The notes: generated from the letters alone by a model not told the origin. A DNA stretch of 64,000 nt from Defluviitalea phaphyphila (GCF_001466305.1 NZ_JWID01000003.1:64186-128185); one strand, 5' to 3'; shown: positions 8,063-17,221, numbered from the stretch's first letter. Program-made: numbers and translations.

Positions 8063-8953
8063 ATGGAAGAAGTCGTTATTAAATATACAGATTATTTAAG
8101 AGATTTAAAAGGGTCGTCAAAAAACACCATTGTTTCTTACAAAAGGGATTTAAAAAATTTCATCAATTTTTTAAATAATTCAGGAATTCAAAAATTCCAA
8201 AATGTTAATAAAACTATTATTACATCTTACTTGCTTGATTTGCAAAAAAATGGTAAATCGACTTCTACTATTTCCAGAAATATAGCTTCTATTAGGTCAT
8301 TTTTTCAATTTTTAAAAAAGATAGAGGTAATACAAGACGACCCAACTATAGATTTAGAAAGTCCTAAAGTTAAAAAAAAGTTGCCAGAAATTTTGTCTAT
8401 TCAAGAAGTAGAACTTTTATTAAAACAGCCTAATGAAAAAGAACTTAAAGGGATTAGAGATAAAGCAATGCTTGAAGTTTTATATGCTACAGGTATTAGA
8501 GTTTCAGAACTTATATGCTTAGAAAAAAATAGTGTTAATTTAACATTAGAATATATAAAATGTACAGATTCTAAGCATTCAAAAGAACGAATTATTCCTT
8601 TGGGTTCTTCTGCTGTTAGAGCTCTTCGTACATATATTGAAAAAGCAAGATTTGCCATGATTCGAGACCCTAAAGAAAAAATTTTATTTGTAAATTGTAA
8701 TGGGAACCCTATGACTAGGCAAGGTTTTTGGAAACTTGTTAAAGTATATTCTAAAAAGGCAAATATAAATAAGCCAATTACTCCCCATATGTTAAGACAT
8801 TCCTTTGCAGCTCATATGGTGGCTAATGGAGCAGATTTACAGTCAGTACAAGAGATGCTTGGACATTCAGATATATCTACAACACAAGTTTATGCACAAC
8901 TAAATAAAAATAAATTAAAAGAGGTGTATTTAAAAACACATCCTAGGGCTTAA
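8063..8953 (+). CDS. xerD: site-specific tyrosine recombinase XerD
   Basis: Chromosome-dimer resolvase acting at dif with XerC. A SAM-like core-binding domain spans about residues 1-85 and a catalytic domain about 110-296. The catalytic residues are visible: Arg in YATGIRVSEL (about 144), Lys in CTDSKHSKERIIPL, HMLRHSFAAHM (H..R), the second His in LGHSDISTTQVY, and the nucleophilic Tyr of that motif. The length of 296 residues is typical. It heads the xerD-deoB-punA block, with a terminator at its stop codon. Confidence 0.92.
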   Translation: MEEVVIKYTDYLRDLKGSSKNTIVSYKRDLKNFINFLNNSGIQKFQNVNKTIITSYLLDLQKNGKSTSTISRNIASIRSFFQFLKKIEVIQDDPTIDLESPKVKKKLPEILSIQEVELLLKQPNEKELKGIRDKAMLEVLYATGIRVSELICLEKNSVNLTLEYIKCTDSKHSKERIIPLGSSAVRALRTYIEKARFAMIRDPKEKILFVNCNGNPMTRQGFWKLVKVYSKKANINKPITPHMLRHSFAAHMVANGADLQSVQEMLGHSDISTTQVYAQLNKNKLKEVYLKTHPRA

Positions 8954-8969
8954 AGTGCCCTTTTTTTTT
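8945..8969 (+). terminator. intrinsic terminator overlapping the xerD stop
   Basis: AGGGC and GCCCT form a 5-bp GC-rich stem around TTAAAGT, followed by nine T. The stem begins inside the last xerD codons. Confidence 0.75.
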
Positions 8970-9038
8970 CTTAATATATTTTTATAGAATATAAATAATA
9001 GATATAGGAATAATTTATATAAGAAGGGTGGTATAAAC

Positions 9039-10214
9039 ATGATAAAAAGAATAATATGGATTATTTTAGATAGTGTAGGAATGGGAGAAATGCCAGATGC
9101 AGATAAATTTGGAGATGTAGGTAGTAATACTATTGCAAATGTTTCTAAAAAAGTAGGAGGACTTAATATTCCTAATTTAGTACAATTAGGATTAGGAAAT
9201 ATTGAAGGTATGAAAGAAATAGAAAAAATTGATAATCCTTTAGGTTGCTATGGTAGATTTGCAGAAATGTCTAATGGGAAAGATACTGTAACAGGTCATT
9301 GGGAAATGGCAGGAATATATTCCAAAAAACCTTTTCCTACTTATCCAAATGGCTTTCCAAAAGAAATAATTGATGCTTTTGAAAAAGCTATTGGAACTAA
9401 AATTTTAGGGAATAAACCAGCTTCTGGAACAGTTATATTAGATGAGTTAGGGGAAGAACATATAAAAACAGGATATCCTATTGTATATACTTCTGCAGAT
9501 AGCGTATTTCAAATAGCTGCTCATGAAGAGATTATTCCTATAGAGAGGTTATATGAAATATGTTCTATTGCAAGAAAGATTCTTACTGGAGATCATGCGG
9601 TAGCTAGAGTAATTGCAAGACCTTTTATAGGAAAAAAAGCTGGAGAATTTACAAGGACGCCTAATAGAAGAGATTATGCTATTAAGCCTCCCCATGATAC
9701 AATTTTAGATAAAGTAAAGGCTAAAGGTTTAGATGTTATTGCTGTGGGTAAAATAGAAGATATTTTCTCAGGAAGAGGAATTACTGAAGCAATTCATACA
9801 ACAGATAATATGGATGGAGTAGATAAAACTATAGAATATATGAAACAAAACAATGAAGGTATTATCTTTACAAACTTAGTAGATTTTGATATGAAATGGG
9901 GACATAGGAATAATTATAGAGCTTATGCTAAAGGGTTAGAGGACTTTGATAAAAGACTTTTAGAAATTTTAAATACCATGAAAGATACAGATGTATTAAT
10001 GATAAATGCTGACCATGGTTGTGATCCTACAACTCCTAGTACGGATCATTCTAGAGAATATGTACCTTTCATCGCTTATGGAAAAGGTCTTAAACAAAAT
10101 ATAGACTTAAAAACAAGAAAATCTTTTGCAGATATAGGGCAAACTATAGGAGAAATTTTAGGTACAGAAAAAATTAAACATGGCATAAGTTTTGCTAAAG
10201 ATATTTTAAGATAG
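9039..10214 (+). CDS. deoB: phosphopentomutase
   Basis: Interconverts (deoxy)ribose 1- and 5-phosphate and links nucleoside phosphorolysis to the pentose pathway. It belongs to the alkaline-phosphatase superfamily. Metal ligands are seen in ILDSVGMGEMPDA (D10 region), DFDMKWGHRNNYRAYA, NADHGCDPTTPSTDHSRE, and the phosphorylated Thr in GKDTVTGHWEM (about 85-95). It is 391 residues, normal length, with ribosome site AGAAGGGTGG. It is followed at 14-base spacing by punA and pdp, forming a salvage operon. Confidence 0.95.
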   Translation: MIKRIIWIILDSVGMGEMPDADKFGDVGSNTIANVSKKVGGLNIPNLVQLGLGNIEGMKEIEKIDNPLGCYGRFAEMSNGKDTVTGHWEMAGIYSKKPFPTYPNGFPKEIIDAFEKAIGTKILGNKPASGTVILDELGEEHIKTGYPIVYTSADSVFQIAAHEEIIPIERLYEICSIARKILTGDHAVARVIARPFIGKKAGEFTRTPNRRDYAIKPPHDTILDKVKAKGLDVIAVGKIEDIFSGRGITEAIHTTDNMDGVDKTIEYMKQNNEGIIFTNLVDFDMKWGHRNNYRAYAKGLEDFDKRLLEILNTMKDTDVLMINADHGCDPTTPSTDHSREYVPFIAYGKGLKQNIDLKTRKSFADIGQTIGEILGTEKIKHGISFAKDILR

Positions 10215-10228
10215 GAGGATTATAAACA

Positions 10229-11047
10229 ATGGAAATTCAAAATCAAATAGAAAAAGCGTCAGAATATATTTTAAACAAATCTAAATTTAAACCAGAAATA
10301 GGATTGATTTTAGGTTCTGGCTTAGGAGATTTAGGAAATGAAATTGAATCAAAGGAAATTTTCCCCTATCAAAACATCCCTTATTTTCCCATATCCACTG
10401 TAGAAGGCCATGTAGGTCAATTGATTATAGGTGAACTTCAAGGCAAAACTGTAATTGCTATGCAGGGAAGATTTCACTATTATGAAGGATATCATATGAA
10501 CGAAGTTACCTTTCCAATTCGTGTAATGAAAAAGATAGGTGTTAAAACTCTTATTGTTACTAATGCAGCAGGAGCAGTAAATGAAAATTATAAACCAGGA
10601 GATTTAATGATAATTAAAGACCATATAAACTTTGCAGGAATTAATCCATTAATAGGGAAAAATTTAGATGAATATGGAATGCGTTTTCCAGACATGTCTA
10701 ATGCCTATAAAGAAGAATTAAGAAACAAAGTAAAAGAAGCTGCTAAAGAATTAGAAATTGATATAAGAGAAGGAGTATATACTTATTTTACTGGTCCTTC
10801 TTATGAAACCCCGGCAGAAATAAAAATGGTTAGAATATTAGGAGGAGATGCTGTAGGAATGTCTACAGTACCTGAAGTAATTACTGCAATTCATAGTGGA
10901 ATAGATGTAATAGGAATATCTTGTATGACTAATATGGCTGCAGGAATATTAGATCAGCCTTTAAATCATGAAGAAGTTATAGAAACATCAAAAAAAGTAA
11001 AGGAAAAATTTATTAAACTTATGAAAGTACTTATTAAAAATTTATAA
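10229..11047 (+). CDS. punA: purine nucleoside phosphorylase
   Basis: Phosphorolysis of (deoxy)guanosine and inosine to base and pentose 1-phosphate, the substrate of DeoB next door. This is the trimeric PNP type: phosphate-binding GLILGSGLGDLG (about 25), MQGRFHYYEGY (about 78), TNAAGAVN (about 111), GPSYETPAEI (about 188), GDAVGMSTVPEV (about 205) and the base-binding Asn of SCMTNMAAG (about 233). It has 272 residues. Ribosome site AGGAGG; 14 bases after deoB and 13 before pdp. Confidence 0.94.
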   Translation: MEIQNQIEKASEYILNKSKFKPEIGLILGSGLGDLGNEIESKEIFPYQNIPYFPISTVEGHVGQLIIGELQGKTVIAMQGRFHYYEGYHMNEVTFPIRVMKKIGVKTLIVTNAAGAVNENYKPGDLMIIKDHINFAGINPLIGKNLDEYGMRFPDMSNAYKEELRNKVKEAAKELEIDIREGVYTYFTGPSYETPAEIKMVRILGGDAVGMSTVPEVITAIHSGIDVIGISCMTNMAAGILDQPLNHEEVIETSKKVKEKFIKLMKVLIKNL

Positions 11048-11060
11048 AGAAGGTGATCTT

Positions 11061-12362
11061 ATGAGAATGTATGACTTAATTATAAAAAAAAGAAATGGTC
11101 AAGAACTTTCTAGAGAAGAAATAGATTTTATTGTTAATGGATATGTAAAAGGAGAAATTCCAGACTATCAAGTATCAGCTCTATTAATGGCCATTTATTT
11201 TAGAGGAATGACTAAAGAAGAAACTTCTAACCTTACTATGGCTTTCGTAAATTCAGGAGATAAGGTAGATTTATCTGAAATAAAAGGAATTAAAGTAGAT
11301 AAACATTCAACAGGAGGAGTCGGAGATAAAATTAGTTTAATAGCAATTCCTTTAGTAGCTTCTGTAGGAATTCCTGTAGCAAAAATGAGCGGAAGAGGAT
11401 TAGGTCATACAGGAGGAACTTTAGATAAATTAGAATCGATAGATGGATTTAAAATAGAACTTAGTAAAAGAGAATTTATAAATAATGTAAACACATATAA
11501 AATGGCAATTATTGGACAAACATCAAATTTAACTCCAGCAGACAAAAAGATTTATGCTTTAAGAGATGTTACTGCTACTGTTGATAGTATTCCTCTTATA
11601 GCTAGTTCTATTATGAGTAAAAAGATTGCCTCAGGTTCTGATGCTATTGTATTAGACGTTAAAGTAGGTTCAGGTGCTTTTATGAAAAGTTTAGATGAAG
11701 CTAAAGAATTGGCAAAAACTATGGTTAATATAGGAAAATCTCTAAATAAAAAAGTAATTGCAGTTATAACTAATATGGACCAACCTTTAGGTCATGAGGT
11801 TGGAAATGCTAATGAAGTAAAAGAAGCTATAAAAGTGTTAAAAGGTCAAGGAGCAGAAGATGAAACAAACGTTGCTTTAACTATTGCTTCTTATATGACT
11901 GTATTAGGAGGAGCATTTAAAGATTTTGATAAAGCATATGAAACTCTAAAAGAAAAGATTAAAACAGGTGAAGCTATAAATAAATTAAAAGAATTTATTA
12001 AAATTCAAGGGGGTAATCCAGAAATTGTAGACAATCCAGATAAACTTCCATCAGCTAAATATCATATAGAAATAAAAGCAGAAAATTCTGGATACATAGA
12101 AAAAATAGATGCTGAAAGTATAGGAATATCAGCTATGCTTTTAGGAGCAGGAAGACAAACTAAAGAGGATAAGATAGATTTTGGAGCAGGAATTACTATA
12201 ATTAAGAAAATAGGGGATAAAGTAAAAAAAGGGGATACTATTTGTATTCTTCATACTAATATGAAATATACTGATAATGCTGTGGAAAAAGCTAAAAATG
12301 CTTTTAAAATAAGCAATAATAAACCAGAAAGACCTCCTTATGTTTATGAAGTAATTATGTAA
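11061..12362 (+). CDS. pdp: pyrimidine-nucleoside phosphorylase
   Basis: Phosphorolysis of thymidine, deoxyuridine and uridine. It matches the thymidine/pyrimidine phosphorylase family with the phosphate site DKHSTGGVGDKIS (about 81) and the signature MSGRGLGHTGGTLDKLES (about 108). A barrel-sandwich C-terminal domain runs from about 345 to 433. The length of 433 residues is full. Ribosome site AGAAGGTGATC. It is the third gene of deoB-punA-pdp; dacF follows 88 bases later, probably from its own promoter. Confidence 0.93.
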   Translation: MRMYDLIIKKRNGQELSREEIDFIVNGYVKGEIPDYQVSALLMAIYFRGMTKEETSNLTMAFVNSGDKVDLSEIKGIKVDKHSTGGVGDKISLIAIPLVASVGIPVAKMSGRGLGHTGGTLDKLESIDGFKIELSKREFINNVNTYKMAIIGQTSNLTPADKKIYALRDVTATVDSIPLIASSIMSKKIASGSDAIVLDVKVGSGAFMKSLDEAKELAKTMVNIGKSLNKKVIAVITNMDQPLGHEVGNANEVKEAIKVLKGQGAEDETNVALTIASYMTVLGGAFKDFDKAYETLKEKIKTGEAINKLKEFIKIQGGNPEIVDNPDKLPSAKYHIEIKAENSGYIEKIDAESIGISAMLLGAGRQTKEDKIDFGAGITIIKKIGDKVKKGDTICILHTNMKYTDNAVEKAKNAFKISNNKPERPPYVYEVIM

Positions 12363-12449
12363 AAATTTCATCATATTCATCCCTATGCATATTTTATTAA
12401 AAAATGTCTAACATAATATTATAATAAATGTGCATAAGGAGGTATAGTA

Positions 12450-13640
12450 ATGTCATTAAACAAACATATTGGAGTAGTACTTATTATAACTTTATTAATA
12501 AATATAATATCTTTTAATGTAGTAAAAGGAGAAGAAAATACTACTGATAAAAGTGATATAGAGCTAGAAATAGAGTCTCCTTCAGCCGTACTTATGGAAG
12601 CGAAAACAGGAAAAGTATTATTTGAAAAAAATATGAATGAAAAACGTTTTCCTGCTAGTACTACTAAAATTATGACTTTACTTTTAATTTATGAAGCAGT
12701 AGAAAAAGGTAAGATATCTTGGGATGATATAGTAACTGTAAGTGAACATGCTGCTAGTATGGGAGGTTCCCAAGTATATCTAGAACAGAATGAACAGCAA
12801 ACAGTAAAGACATTAACGAAATGTATAGCTATTGCTTCAGCTAATGATGCAGCAGTAGCTATGGCAGAACATATAGCTGGTAGTGAAGAAGCTTTTGTAA
12901 AAATGATGAATGAAAAAGCTAAAGAATTAGGAATGAAAAATACTAATTTTGTAAATGCCTGTGGCTTGCATGATGATTCGCATTTTACTTCCGCTTACGA
13001 CATTGCTCTAATGTCTAGAGAATTAATTAATAAATATCCTGAAATTCATGAATTAGCTACTATTTGGCAAGATACGATTATCCATGAGACAAGAAGAGGG
13101 AAAGAAGAATTTGGACTTACAAATACTAATAACTTATTTAAATGGTATAAAGGTGCTAATGGATTAAAAACTGGTTTTACCCAACAATCCATGTATTGTT
13201 TATCTGCAACAGCTAAAAGAGATGAACTTAGTCTTATATCAGTTGTCATGGGAGCTAAAAGTAAACAAGCTAGAAACTCAGAAGTAGCTAAAATGTTAGA
13301 TTATGGTTTTGCAAATTTTGCTATTATAAAAGGAGAACCAGTAGGTAAAGTAGTTGGAAGTGTAAAAGTTAATAAAGGAAGTAGTCCAAACGTAAATGGT
13401 ATCATAAAAAAACAAGTACAGCTATTGGTGAATAAAAATATGGCTGATGAAAAGATTGAATATAAAGTAGAATTACCAGAAGCTATTCAAGCTCCTGTAA
13501 AAAAGGGAGATAAAATTGGTAATATTATTTATACTTTTCAAGGAAAAGAAATTGGAAGTTCTGATATAATTGCAGAAGATTCAATTGAAAAAGCAAGTTT
13601 TAATACTATGTTCAAATTAATTTTAAAAGAATGGTTTTAA
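12450..13640 (+). CDS. dacF: D-alanyl-D-alanine carboxypeptidase DacF
   Basis: Secreted penicillin-binding protein that trims the terminal D-Ala of peptidoglycan; in Bacillus it is made in the forespore and tunes cortex cross-linking. There is an N-terminal hydrophobic signal segment (about 6-25). The S11-family active site is S70-TTK73, followed by SAN (about 134) and KTG (about 239), and a C-terminal beta domain ends with an amphipathic anchor (TMFKLILKEWF). It has 396 residues. Ribosome site AAGGAGG. A TGCATA (12386) and CATAATA (12412) upstream recall sigma-G elements, but 20 bases apart is long. The gene order deoB-punA-dacF supports the name. Confidence 0.88.
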   Translation: MSLNKHIGVVLIITLLINIISFNVVKGEENTTDKSDIELEIESPSAVLMEAKTGKVLFEKNMNEKRFPASTTKIMTLLLIYEAVEKGKISWDDIVTVSEHAASMGGSQVYLEQNEQQTVKTLTKCIAIASANDAAVAMAEHIAGSEEAFVKMMNEKAKELGMKNTNFVNACGLHDDSHFTSAYDIALMSRELINKYPEIHELATIWQDTIIHETRRGKEEFGLTNTNNLFKWYKGANGLKTGFTQQSMYCLSATAKRDELSLISVVMGAKSKQARNSEVAKMLDYGFANFAIIKGEPVGKVVGSVKVNKGSSPNVNGIIKKQVQLLVNKNMADEKIEYKVELPEAIQAPVKKGDKIGNIIYTFQGKEIGSSDIIAEDSIEKASFNTMFKLILKEWF

Positions 13641-13662
13641 CGCCTAAGAAAATCTTAGGCGT
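13640..13662 (+). terminator. strong hairpin after dacF
   Basis: ACGCCTAAG and CTTAGGCGT form a 9-bp perfect stem around AAAAT, starting at the last base of the stop codon. There is no real T run, so termination is likely but not certain. Confidence 0.55.
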
Positions 13663-13802
13663 ATAATATTGTCAAAAATAATTATGGTTCTGTTACTATT
13701 GAAGAACAAATAGGGGACATTTCAGATTATTAACTTGTAGAGTTTTTAAATTAAATAAGAATACTTAAAATAATAAAAATATTATAATTTTAAAGTAAAG
13801 TA

Positions 13803-13879
13803 CTTTATGTAAATATACATTATTGTATAATTATGATATACTAATATTATAAAAATTATAATATTAAGTTTACATAAAG
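13803..13879 (+). promoter_or_regulatory. nested inverted repeats upstream of the CoA-disulfide reductase
   Basis: CTTTATGTAAA (13803-13813) and TTTACATAAAG (13869-13879) are perfect 11-bp inverted copies. Between them AATATTATAA (13843-13852) and TTATAATATT (13856-13865) form a second perfect 10-bp repeat with a 3-base gap. TGATATACT, a possible extended -10, lies between the arms. A redox-responsive operator is plausible but the factor is unknown. Confidence 0.5.
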
Positions 13880-13901
13880 AATAAATTTAGGAGGGAAAGA
13901 A

Positions 13902-15602
13902 ATGACAAGAAAAATTTTAGTAGTTGGTGGAGTAGCAGGAGGAGCTTCTGCAGCTGCAAGAATAAGAAGATTAGATGAATCTGCAGAAATTATAATGTTT
14001 GAAAAAGGGCCCCATGTTTCTTTTTCAAATTGTTGTTTACCAAATCATTTAAGTGGAATGATTTCTGAGAGTGAAGATTTAGTATTAATGACACCAGAAA
14101 TTTTTAAAAAAAGATTTAATATAGAAGCTAGAGTTAATAATGAAGTTATAAAAATAAATAGAGATAAAAAAACAATTATAGTAAAAGATTTAATAACTAA
14201 AAAAGAATATGAAGAAGCATATGATAAATTAATATTATCTCCTGGGGCAAATCCAGTCATTCCTAAAGTAGAAGGATGTAATAAGCCTCATGTATTTACC
14301 ATAAGAAATGTAGTTGATATTGATAAATTAAATAAGTATGTTAAGAATAATAATATTAAGGATATAGCTGTTATTGGTGGGGGATTTATTGGAGTAGAAA
14401 TTGTAGAAAATTTAAAATTAGCTAACCTTGATTTTAATATAACATTGATAGAAGCATCTAATCAAATTATGGATACTTTAGATTATGATATGGTACAAAT
14501 ACTTCATAAGGAAATGATAGATAAAGGAATAAATCTTATTTTAGAAGATAGTGTAATAAAAATTAATGATGATAATATTAAATTATTTTCTGGTAAAGAG
14601 ATTCCTGCACAAGCTGTAATAATAGCGATAGGAGTAAAACCTGAAACAAAATTAGCTAAGGAAGCAGGGCTAGAAATAGGAGAAACAGGAGGTATTAAAG
14701 TTGATCATAATTATTTAACAAGTGATAAAGATATTTATGCTGTGGGGGATGCTATAGAAGTATATCATAAAATAACTAAAACTAAAACTAGATTACCTCT
14801 TGCAGGACCAGCTCAAAGACAAGCTAGGGCTGCAGCAGACCATATGTATGGAATTCCTCATAGAAATACGGGAGTAATAGGATCATCCTGTGTAAAATTA
14901 TTTGATCTTAATGTTGCTTCAACAGGATTAACAGAAAAAGATGCTAAAAATGCAGGAATTCCTTATGATTTTGTCTATATAATTCCCGGAGATATAGTTG
15001 GAATTATGCCGGATAATAGTCCTCTTCATTTTAAATTAATATATGAAGTCCCTACGGGTAAAATATTAGGTGCTCAGGCTGTAGGTAAAGGGAATGCTAC
15101 CAAAAGAATAGATGTAATAGCTACTATGATTATGATGAATGGAACATTAGAAGATTTGAAAGAATTAGAATTATGTTATGCTCCTGCTTTTAATACAGCT
15201 AAAGACCCTGTAAATTATGCAGCATTAGTAGGATTAAATCTATTAAATGGAGTTTTTAAACAAGTACCAGTATATAAAGTTAGAGAATTAGTAGAAAATA
15301 ATGCATTTATTATAGATGTAAGAGAAAGAAAAGAATATGAAGCAGGGCATTTAATAAATGCTATTAATATTCCATTAAGTGAATTAAGAGAAAGAATTTC
15401 AGAAATCCCTAAAGATAGACCAGTGTATTTACATTGTCGTTCTAGTCAAAGAAGCTATTATGCTATAATGGCACTTCAAAATATGGGGTTTGATAATTTA
15501 TACAATATTTCAGGATCATATTTAGGTATTTGTCTATATGAATATTATAATGACAAAATAACTGGTAGAAAGAAAATAGTTACAAAATATAATTTTAAAT
15601 GA
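13902..15602 (+). CDS. CoA-disulfide reductase with C-terminal rhodanese domain
   Basis: Flavoprotein of the single-cysteine pyridine-nucleotide disulfide reductase group that reduces CoA disulfide or persulfide with NAD(P)H. The FAD site is VVGGVAGGASAAARIRRLDE. The redox cysteine is C44 in SFSNCCLPNHL, where the family usually has NCGLPY, so a second Cys replaces Gly. NAD site IAVIGGGFIGVE (about 155-167); second FAD motif DIYAVGDAIEV (about 278). A rhodanese domain covers about 460-560, with the persulfide Cys in YLHCRSSQRSY. Total 566 residues, the CoADR-RHD architecture implicated in polysulfide reduction and peroxide defence. It is a single gene with its own leader and terminator. Confidence 0.9.
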   Translation: MTRKILVVGGVAGGASAAARIRRLDESAEIIMFEKGPHVSFSNCCLPNHLSGMISESEDLVLMTPEIFKKRFNIEARVNNEVIKINRDKKTIIVKDLITKKEYEEAYDKLILSPGANPVIPKVEGCNKPHVFTIRNVVDIDKLNKYVKNNNIKDIAVIGGGFIGVEIVENLKLANLDFNITLIEASNQIMDTLDYDMVQILHKEMIDKGINLILEDSVIKINDDNIKLFSGKEIPAQAVIIAIGVKPETKLAKEAGLEIGETGGIKVDHNYLTSDKDIYAVGDAIEVYHKITKTKTRLPLAGPAQRQARAAADHMYGIPHRNTGVIGSSCVKLFDLNVASTGLTEKDAKNAGIPYDFVYIIPGDIVGIMPDNSPLHFKLIYEVPTGKILGAQAVGKGNATKRIDVIATMIMMNGTLEDLKELELCYAPAFNTAKDPVNYAALVGLNLLNGVFKQVPVYKVRELVENNAFIIDVRERKEYEAGHLINAINIPLSELRERISEIPKDRPVYLHCRSSQRSYYAIMALQNMGFDNLYNISGSYLGICLYEYYNDKITGRKKIVTKYNFK

Positions 15603-15624
15603 TTAATATATCTATTTTATAATG

Positions 15625-15661
15625 AACCTTGTATAAGAAATCCTTTTACAAGGTTTTATTT
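15625..15661 (+). terminator. intrinsic terminator after the CoA-disulfide reductase
   Basis: AACCTTGTA and TACAAGGTT form a 9-bp stem, followed by a T-rich tail (TTATTTTT). Confidence 0.8.
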
Positions 15662-15718
15662 TTAATAATATTAGTAATGTTTTTTATAGTAAAAAATTTT
15701 AAAGTATATATATTATAG

Positions 15719-15747
15719 TTGAATTTTTCAAATTAACCATTTAGAAT
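15719..15747 (+). promoter_or_regulatory. promoter of the M50 protease-scpAB operon
   Basis: TTGAAT (15719-15724) and TAGAAT (15742-15747) are 17 bases apart, 54 bases ahead of the TTG start. Confidence 0.55.
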
Positions 15748-15800
15748 ATACAAGAGAGTAATTAATGTAGCATTAATAATTTTAAAGAGGAGGTTAAAAT

Positions 15801-16424
15801 TTGAATAATCCTTTATTAAATATATTAATTAAAATTCCTGGGATATTAATAGGAATTACATTTCATGAATTTGCCCATGGATTAATTGCTTATTCTTTAG
15901 GAGATAAAACACCAAAAAGAGAAGGTAGACTAACATTAAATCCTATTGCACATATAGATCCTATTGGTCTTTTATTACTTTTCTTTATTAATTTTGGTTG
16001 GGCTAAGCCTATACATACTAATCCCTCAAGCTTTAAAAATAGAAAAAAAGCTATGATTATGATTTCTATAATGGGACCAATAGCTAATTTACTTGTAGCA
16101 GTATTGTTTACTGCAATTTTAAAAATTATTTCGAGTTATAATTTATCAGTAGATAAGTATTACATACTTTATCAAATTATAAATTATGGAATATTAATAA
16201 ATATTATATTAGCTGTTTTTAATTTAATTCCTATTCCGCCATTAGATGGATCAAAAATATTGTTTAATTTAATTCCACCAAGAACGTATTTTAAAATTAT
16301 ACAATATCAATATATATTACAGATTGTTTTAATTGTTCTTTTATTAATGAATGTTATTTCAAAGATTTTAGACCCAATAGTTTGGTCTATTTATGAATTT
16401 TTAACGAAAATATTTGGATTTTAA
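15801..16424 (+). CDS. site-2 protease (M50) family membrane metalloprotease
   Basis: A polytopic zinc protease of the small S2P type. HEFAH near residue 22 provides two zinc ligands and the catalytic Glu. NLIPIPPLDGSKIL (about 146) supplies the NPxDG-like third ligand. Four to five hydrophobic segments make up most of the 207 residues. The TTG start follows AGAGGAGG. It sits directly before scpA, a common clostridial arrangement. These proteins have no PDZ domain, and their substrate is usually unknown. Confidence 0.85.
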   Translation: MNNPLLNILIKIPGILIGITFHEFAHGLIAYSLGDKTPKREGRLTLNPIAHIDPIGLLLLFFINFGWAKPIHTNPSSFKNRKKAMIMISIMGPIANLLVAVLFTAILKIISSYNLSVDKYYILYQIINYGILINIILAVFNLIPIPPLDGSKILFNLIPPRTYFKIIQYQYILQIVLIVLLLMNVISKILDPIVWSIYEFLTKIFGF

Positions 16425-16447
16425 ACATAATGAAAAGAGGTATATAT

Positions 16448-17221
16448 TTGAGTATTCAAGTAAAATTAGAAGTATTTGAAGGGCCATTTGAATTACTTTT
16501 TCATTTGATTGAAAAAAATAAAATTAATATTTATGATATCCCCATAGCCCTCATTACTGACCAATATATGGAATATATTTCTTCGTTTGAACATAAAAAT
16601 ATGGAAAATATGAGCGAATTTTTGGTTATGGCAGCTACATTATTAGAAATTAAATCAAAAATGTTACTCCCAAATTTTAAAGAAAATGAAGAACCAGAAG
16701 AAGATCCAAGAGAAGAATTAGTAAATAAGCTTTTAGAATATAAAAAAATTAAGCATGTTTCTGAGAAACTAAAAGAAAGGCAAAAAGAAGCTCAAAAAGT
16801 ATTTTTTAGAACTTCTAATATACCAGAAAATATTAAATACATGTTAAAAAATAATTCAGTAGATATAAATGAAATATTAGATGGAATAACTCTTCAAAAT
16901 ATGTTTGCTATTTTTCAAGATTTATTAAGAAAAAAAGATAAGAAAATTGATACTATAAGAAGTGAATTTAAATCAGTTCAAAAAGATATTTATAAAATTG
17001 AAGATAAAATAACATATATAATGGATTTATTAACATTATCTCCTGCTATATATTTTCATGATTTATTTTTAAATGAATGTAGTAAAATGGAAGTAGTTGT
17101 TACTTTTCTTGCTTTATTAGAATTAATTAGAAGCAGGAAAGTGAATATTGAACAAAAGTCCCCATTTGAAGATATTTTTATTACAAAATATGATGGAGTG
17201 GATATAAGTGAAATTGACTAA
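16448..17221 (+). CDS. scpA: segregation and condensation protein A (kleisin)
   Basis: Kleisin subunit of the bacterial Smc-ScpAB condensin, acting on the nucleoid. The N-terminus VKLEVFEGPFELLFHLIEKN and the Smc-head-binding region are characteristic. The middle (about 85-180) is charged and helical, and the C-terminal winged helix ends VTFLALLELIRSRKVNIEQ. I chose the TTG at 16448 because AAAGAGG precedes it and the protein then starts like homologues; an ATG at 16430 lies on the ribosome site itself. With 257 residues it is of normal length. It overlaps scpB by 14 bases. Confidence 0.92.
   Translation: MSIQVKLEVFEGPFELLFHLIEKNKINIYDIPIALITDQYMEYISSFEHKNMENMSEFLVMAATLLEIKSKMLLPNFKENEEPEEDPREELVNKLLEYKKIKHVSEKLKERQKEAQKVFFRTSNIPENIKYMLKNNSVDINEILDGITLQNMFAIFQDLLRKKDKKIDTIRSEFKSVQKDIYKIEDKITYIMDLLTLSPAIYFHDLFLNECSKMEVVVTFLALLELIRSRKVNIEQKSPFEDIFITKYDGVDISEID

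Noticed and set aside
12386-12418. Sigma-G-like promoter (TGCATA and CATAATA) for dacF.
   Set aside because: Spacing of 20 bases is outside the usual 17-18; kept only as a remark in the dacF entry.
13869-13879. TTATGTAAACT on the minus strand matches the XerD arm of Bacillus dif.
   Set aside because: The matching XerC arm is not there; the expected bases fall in the CoA-disulfide reductase ribosome site. The inverted copy at 13803 fits an operator better.
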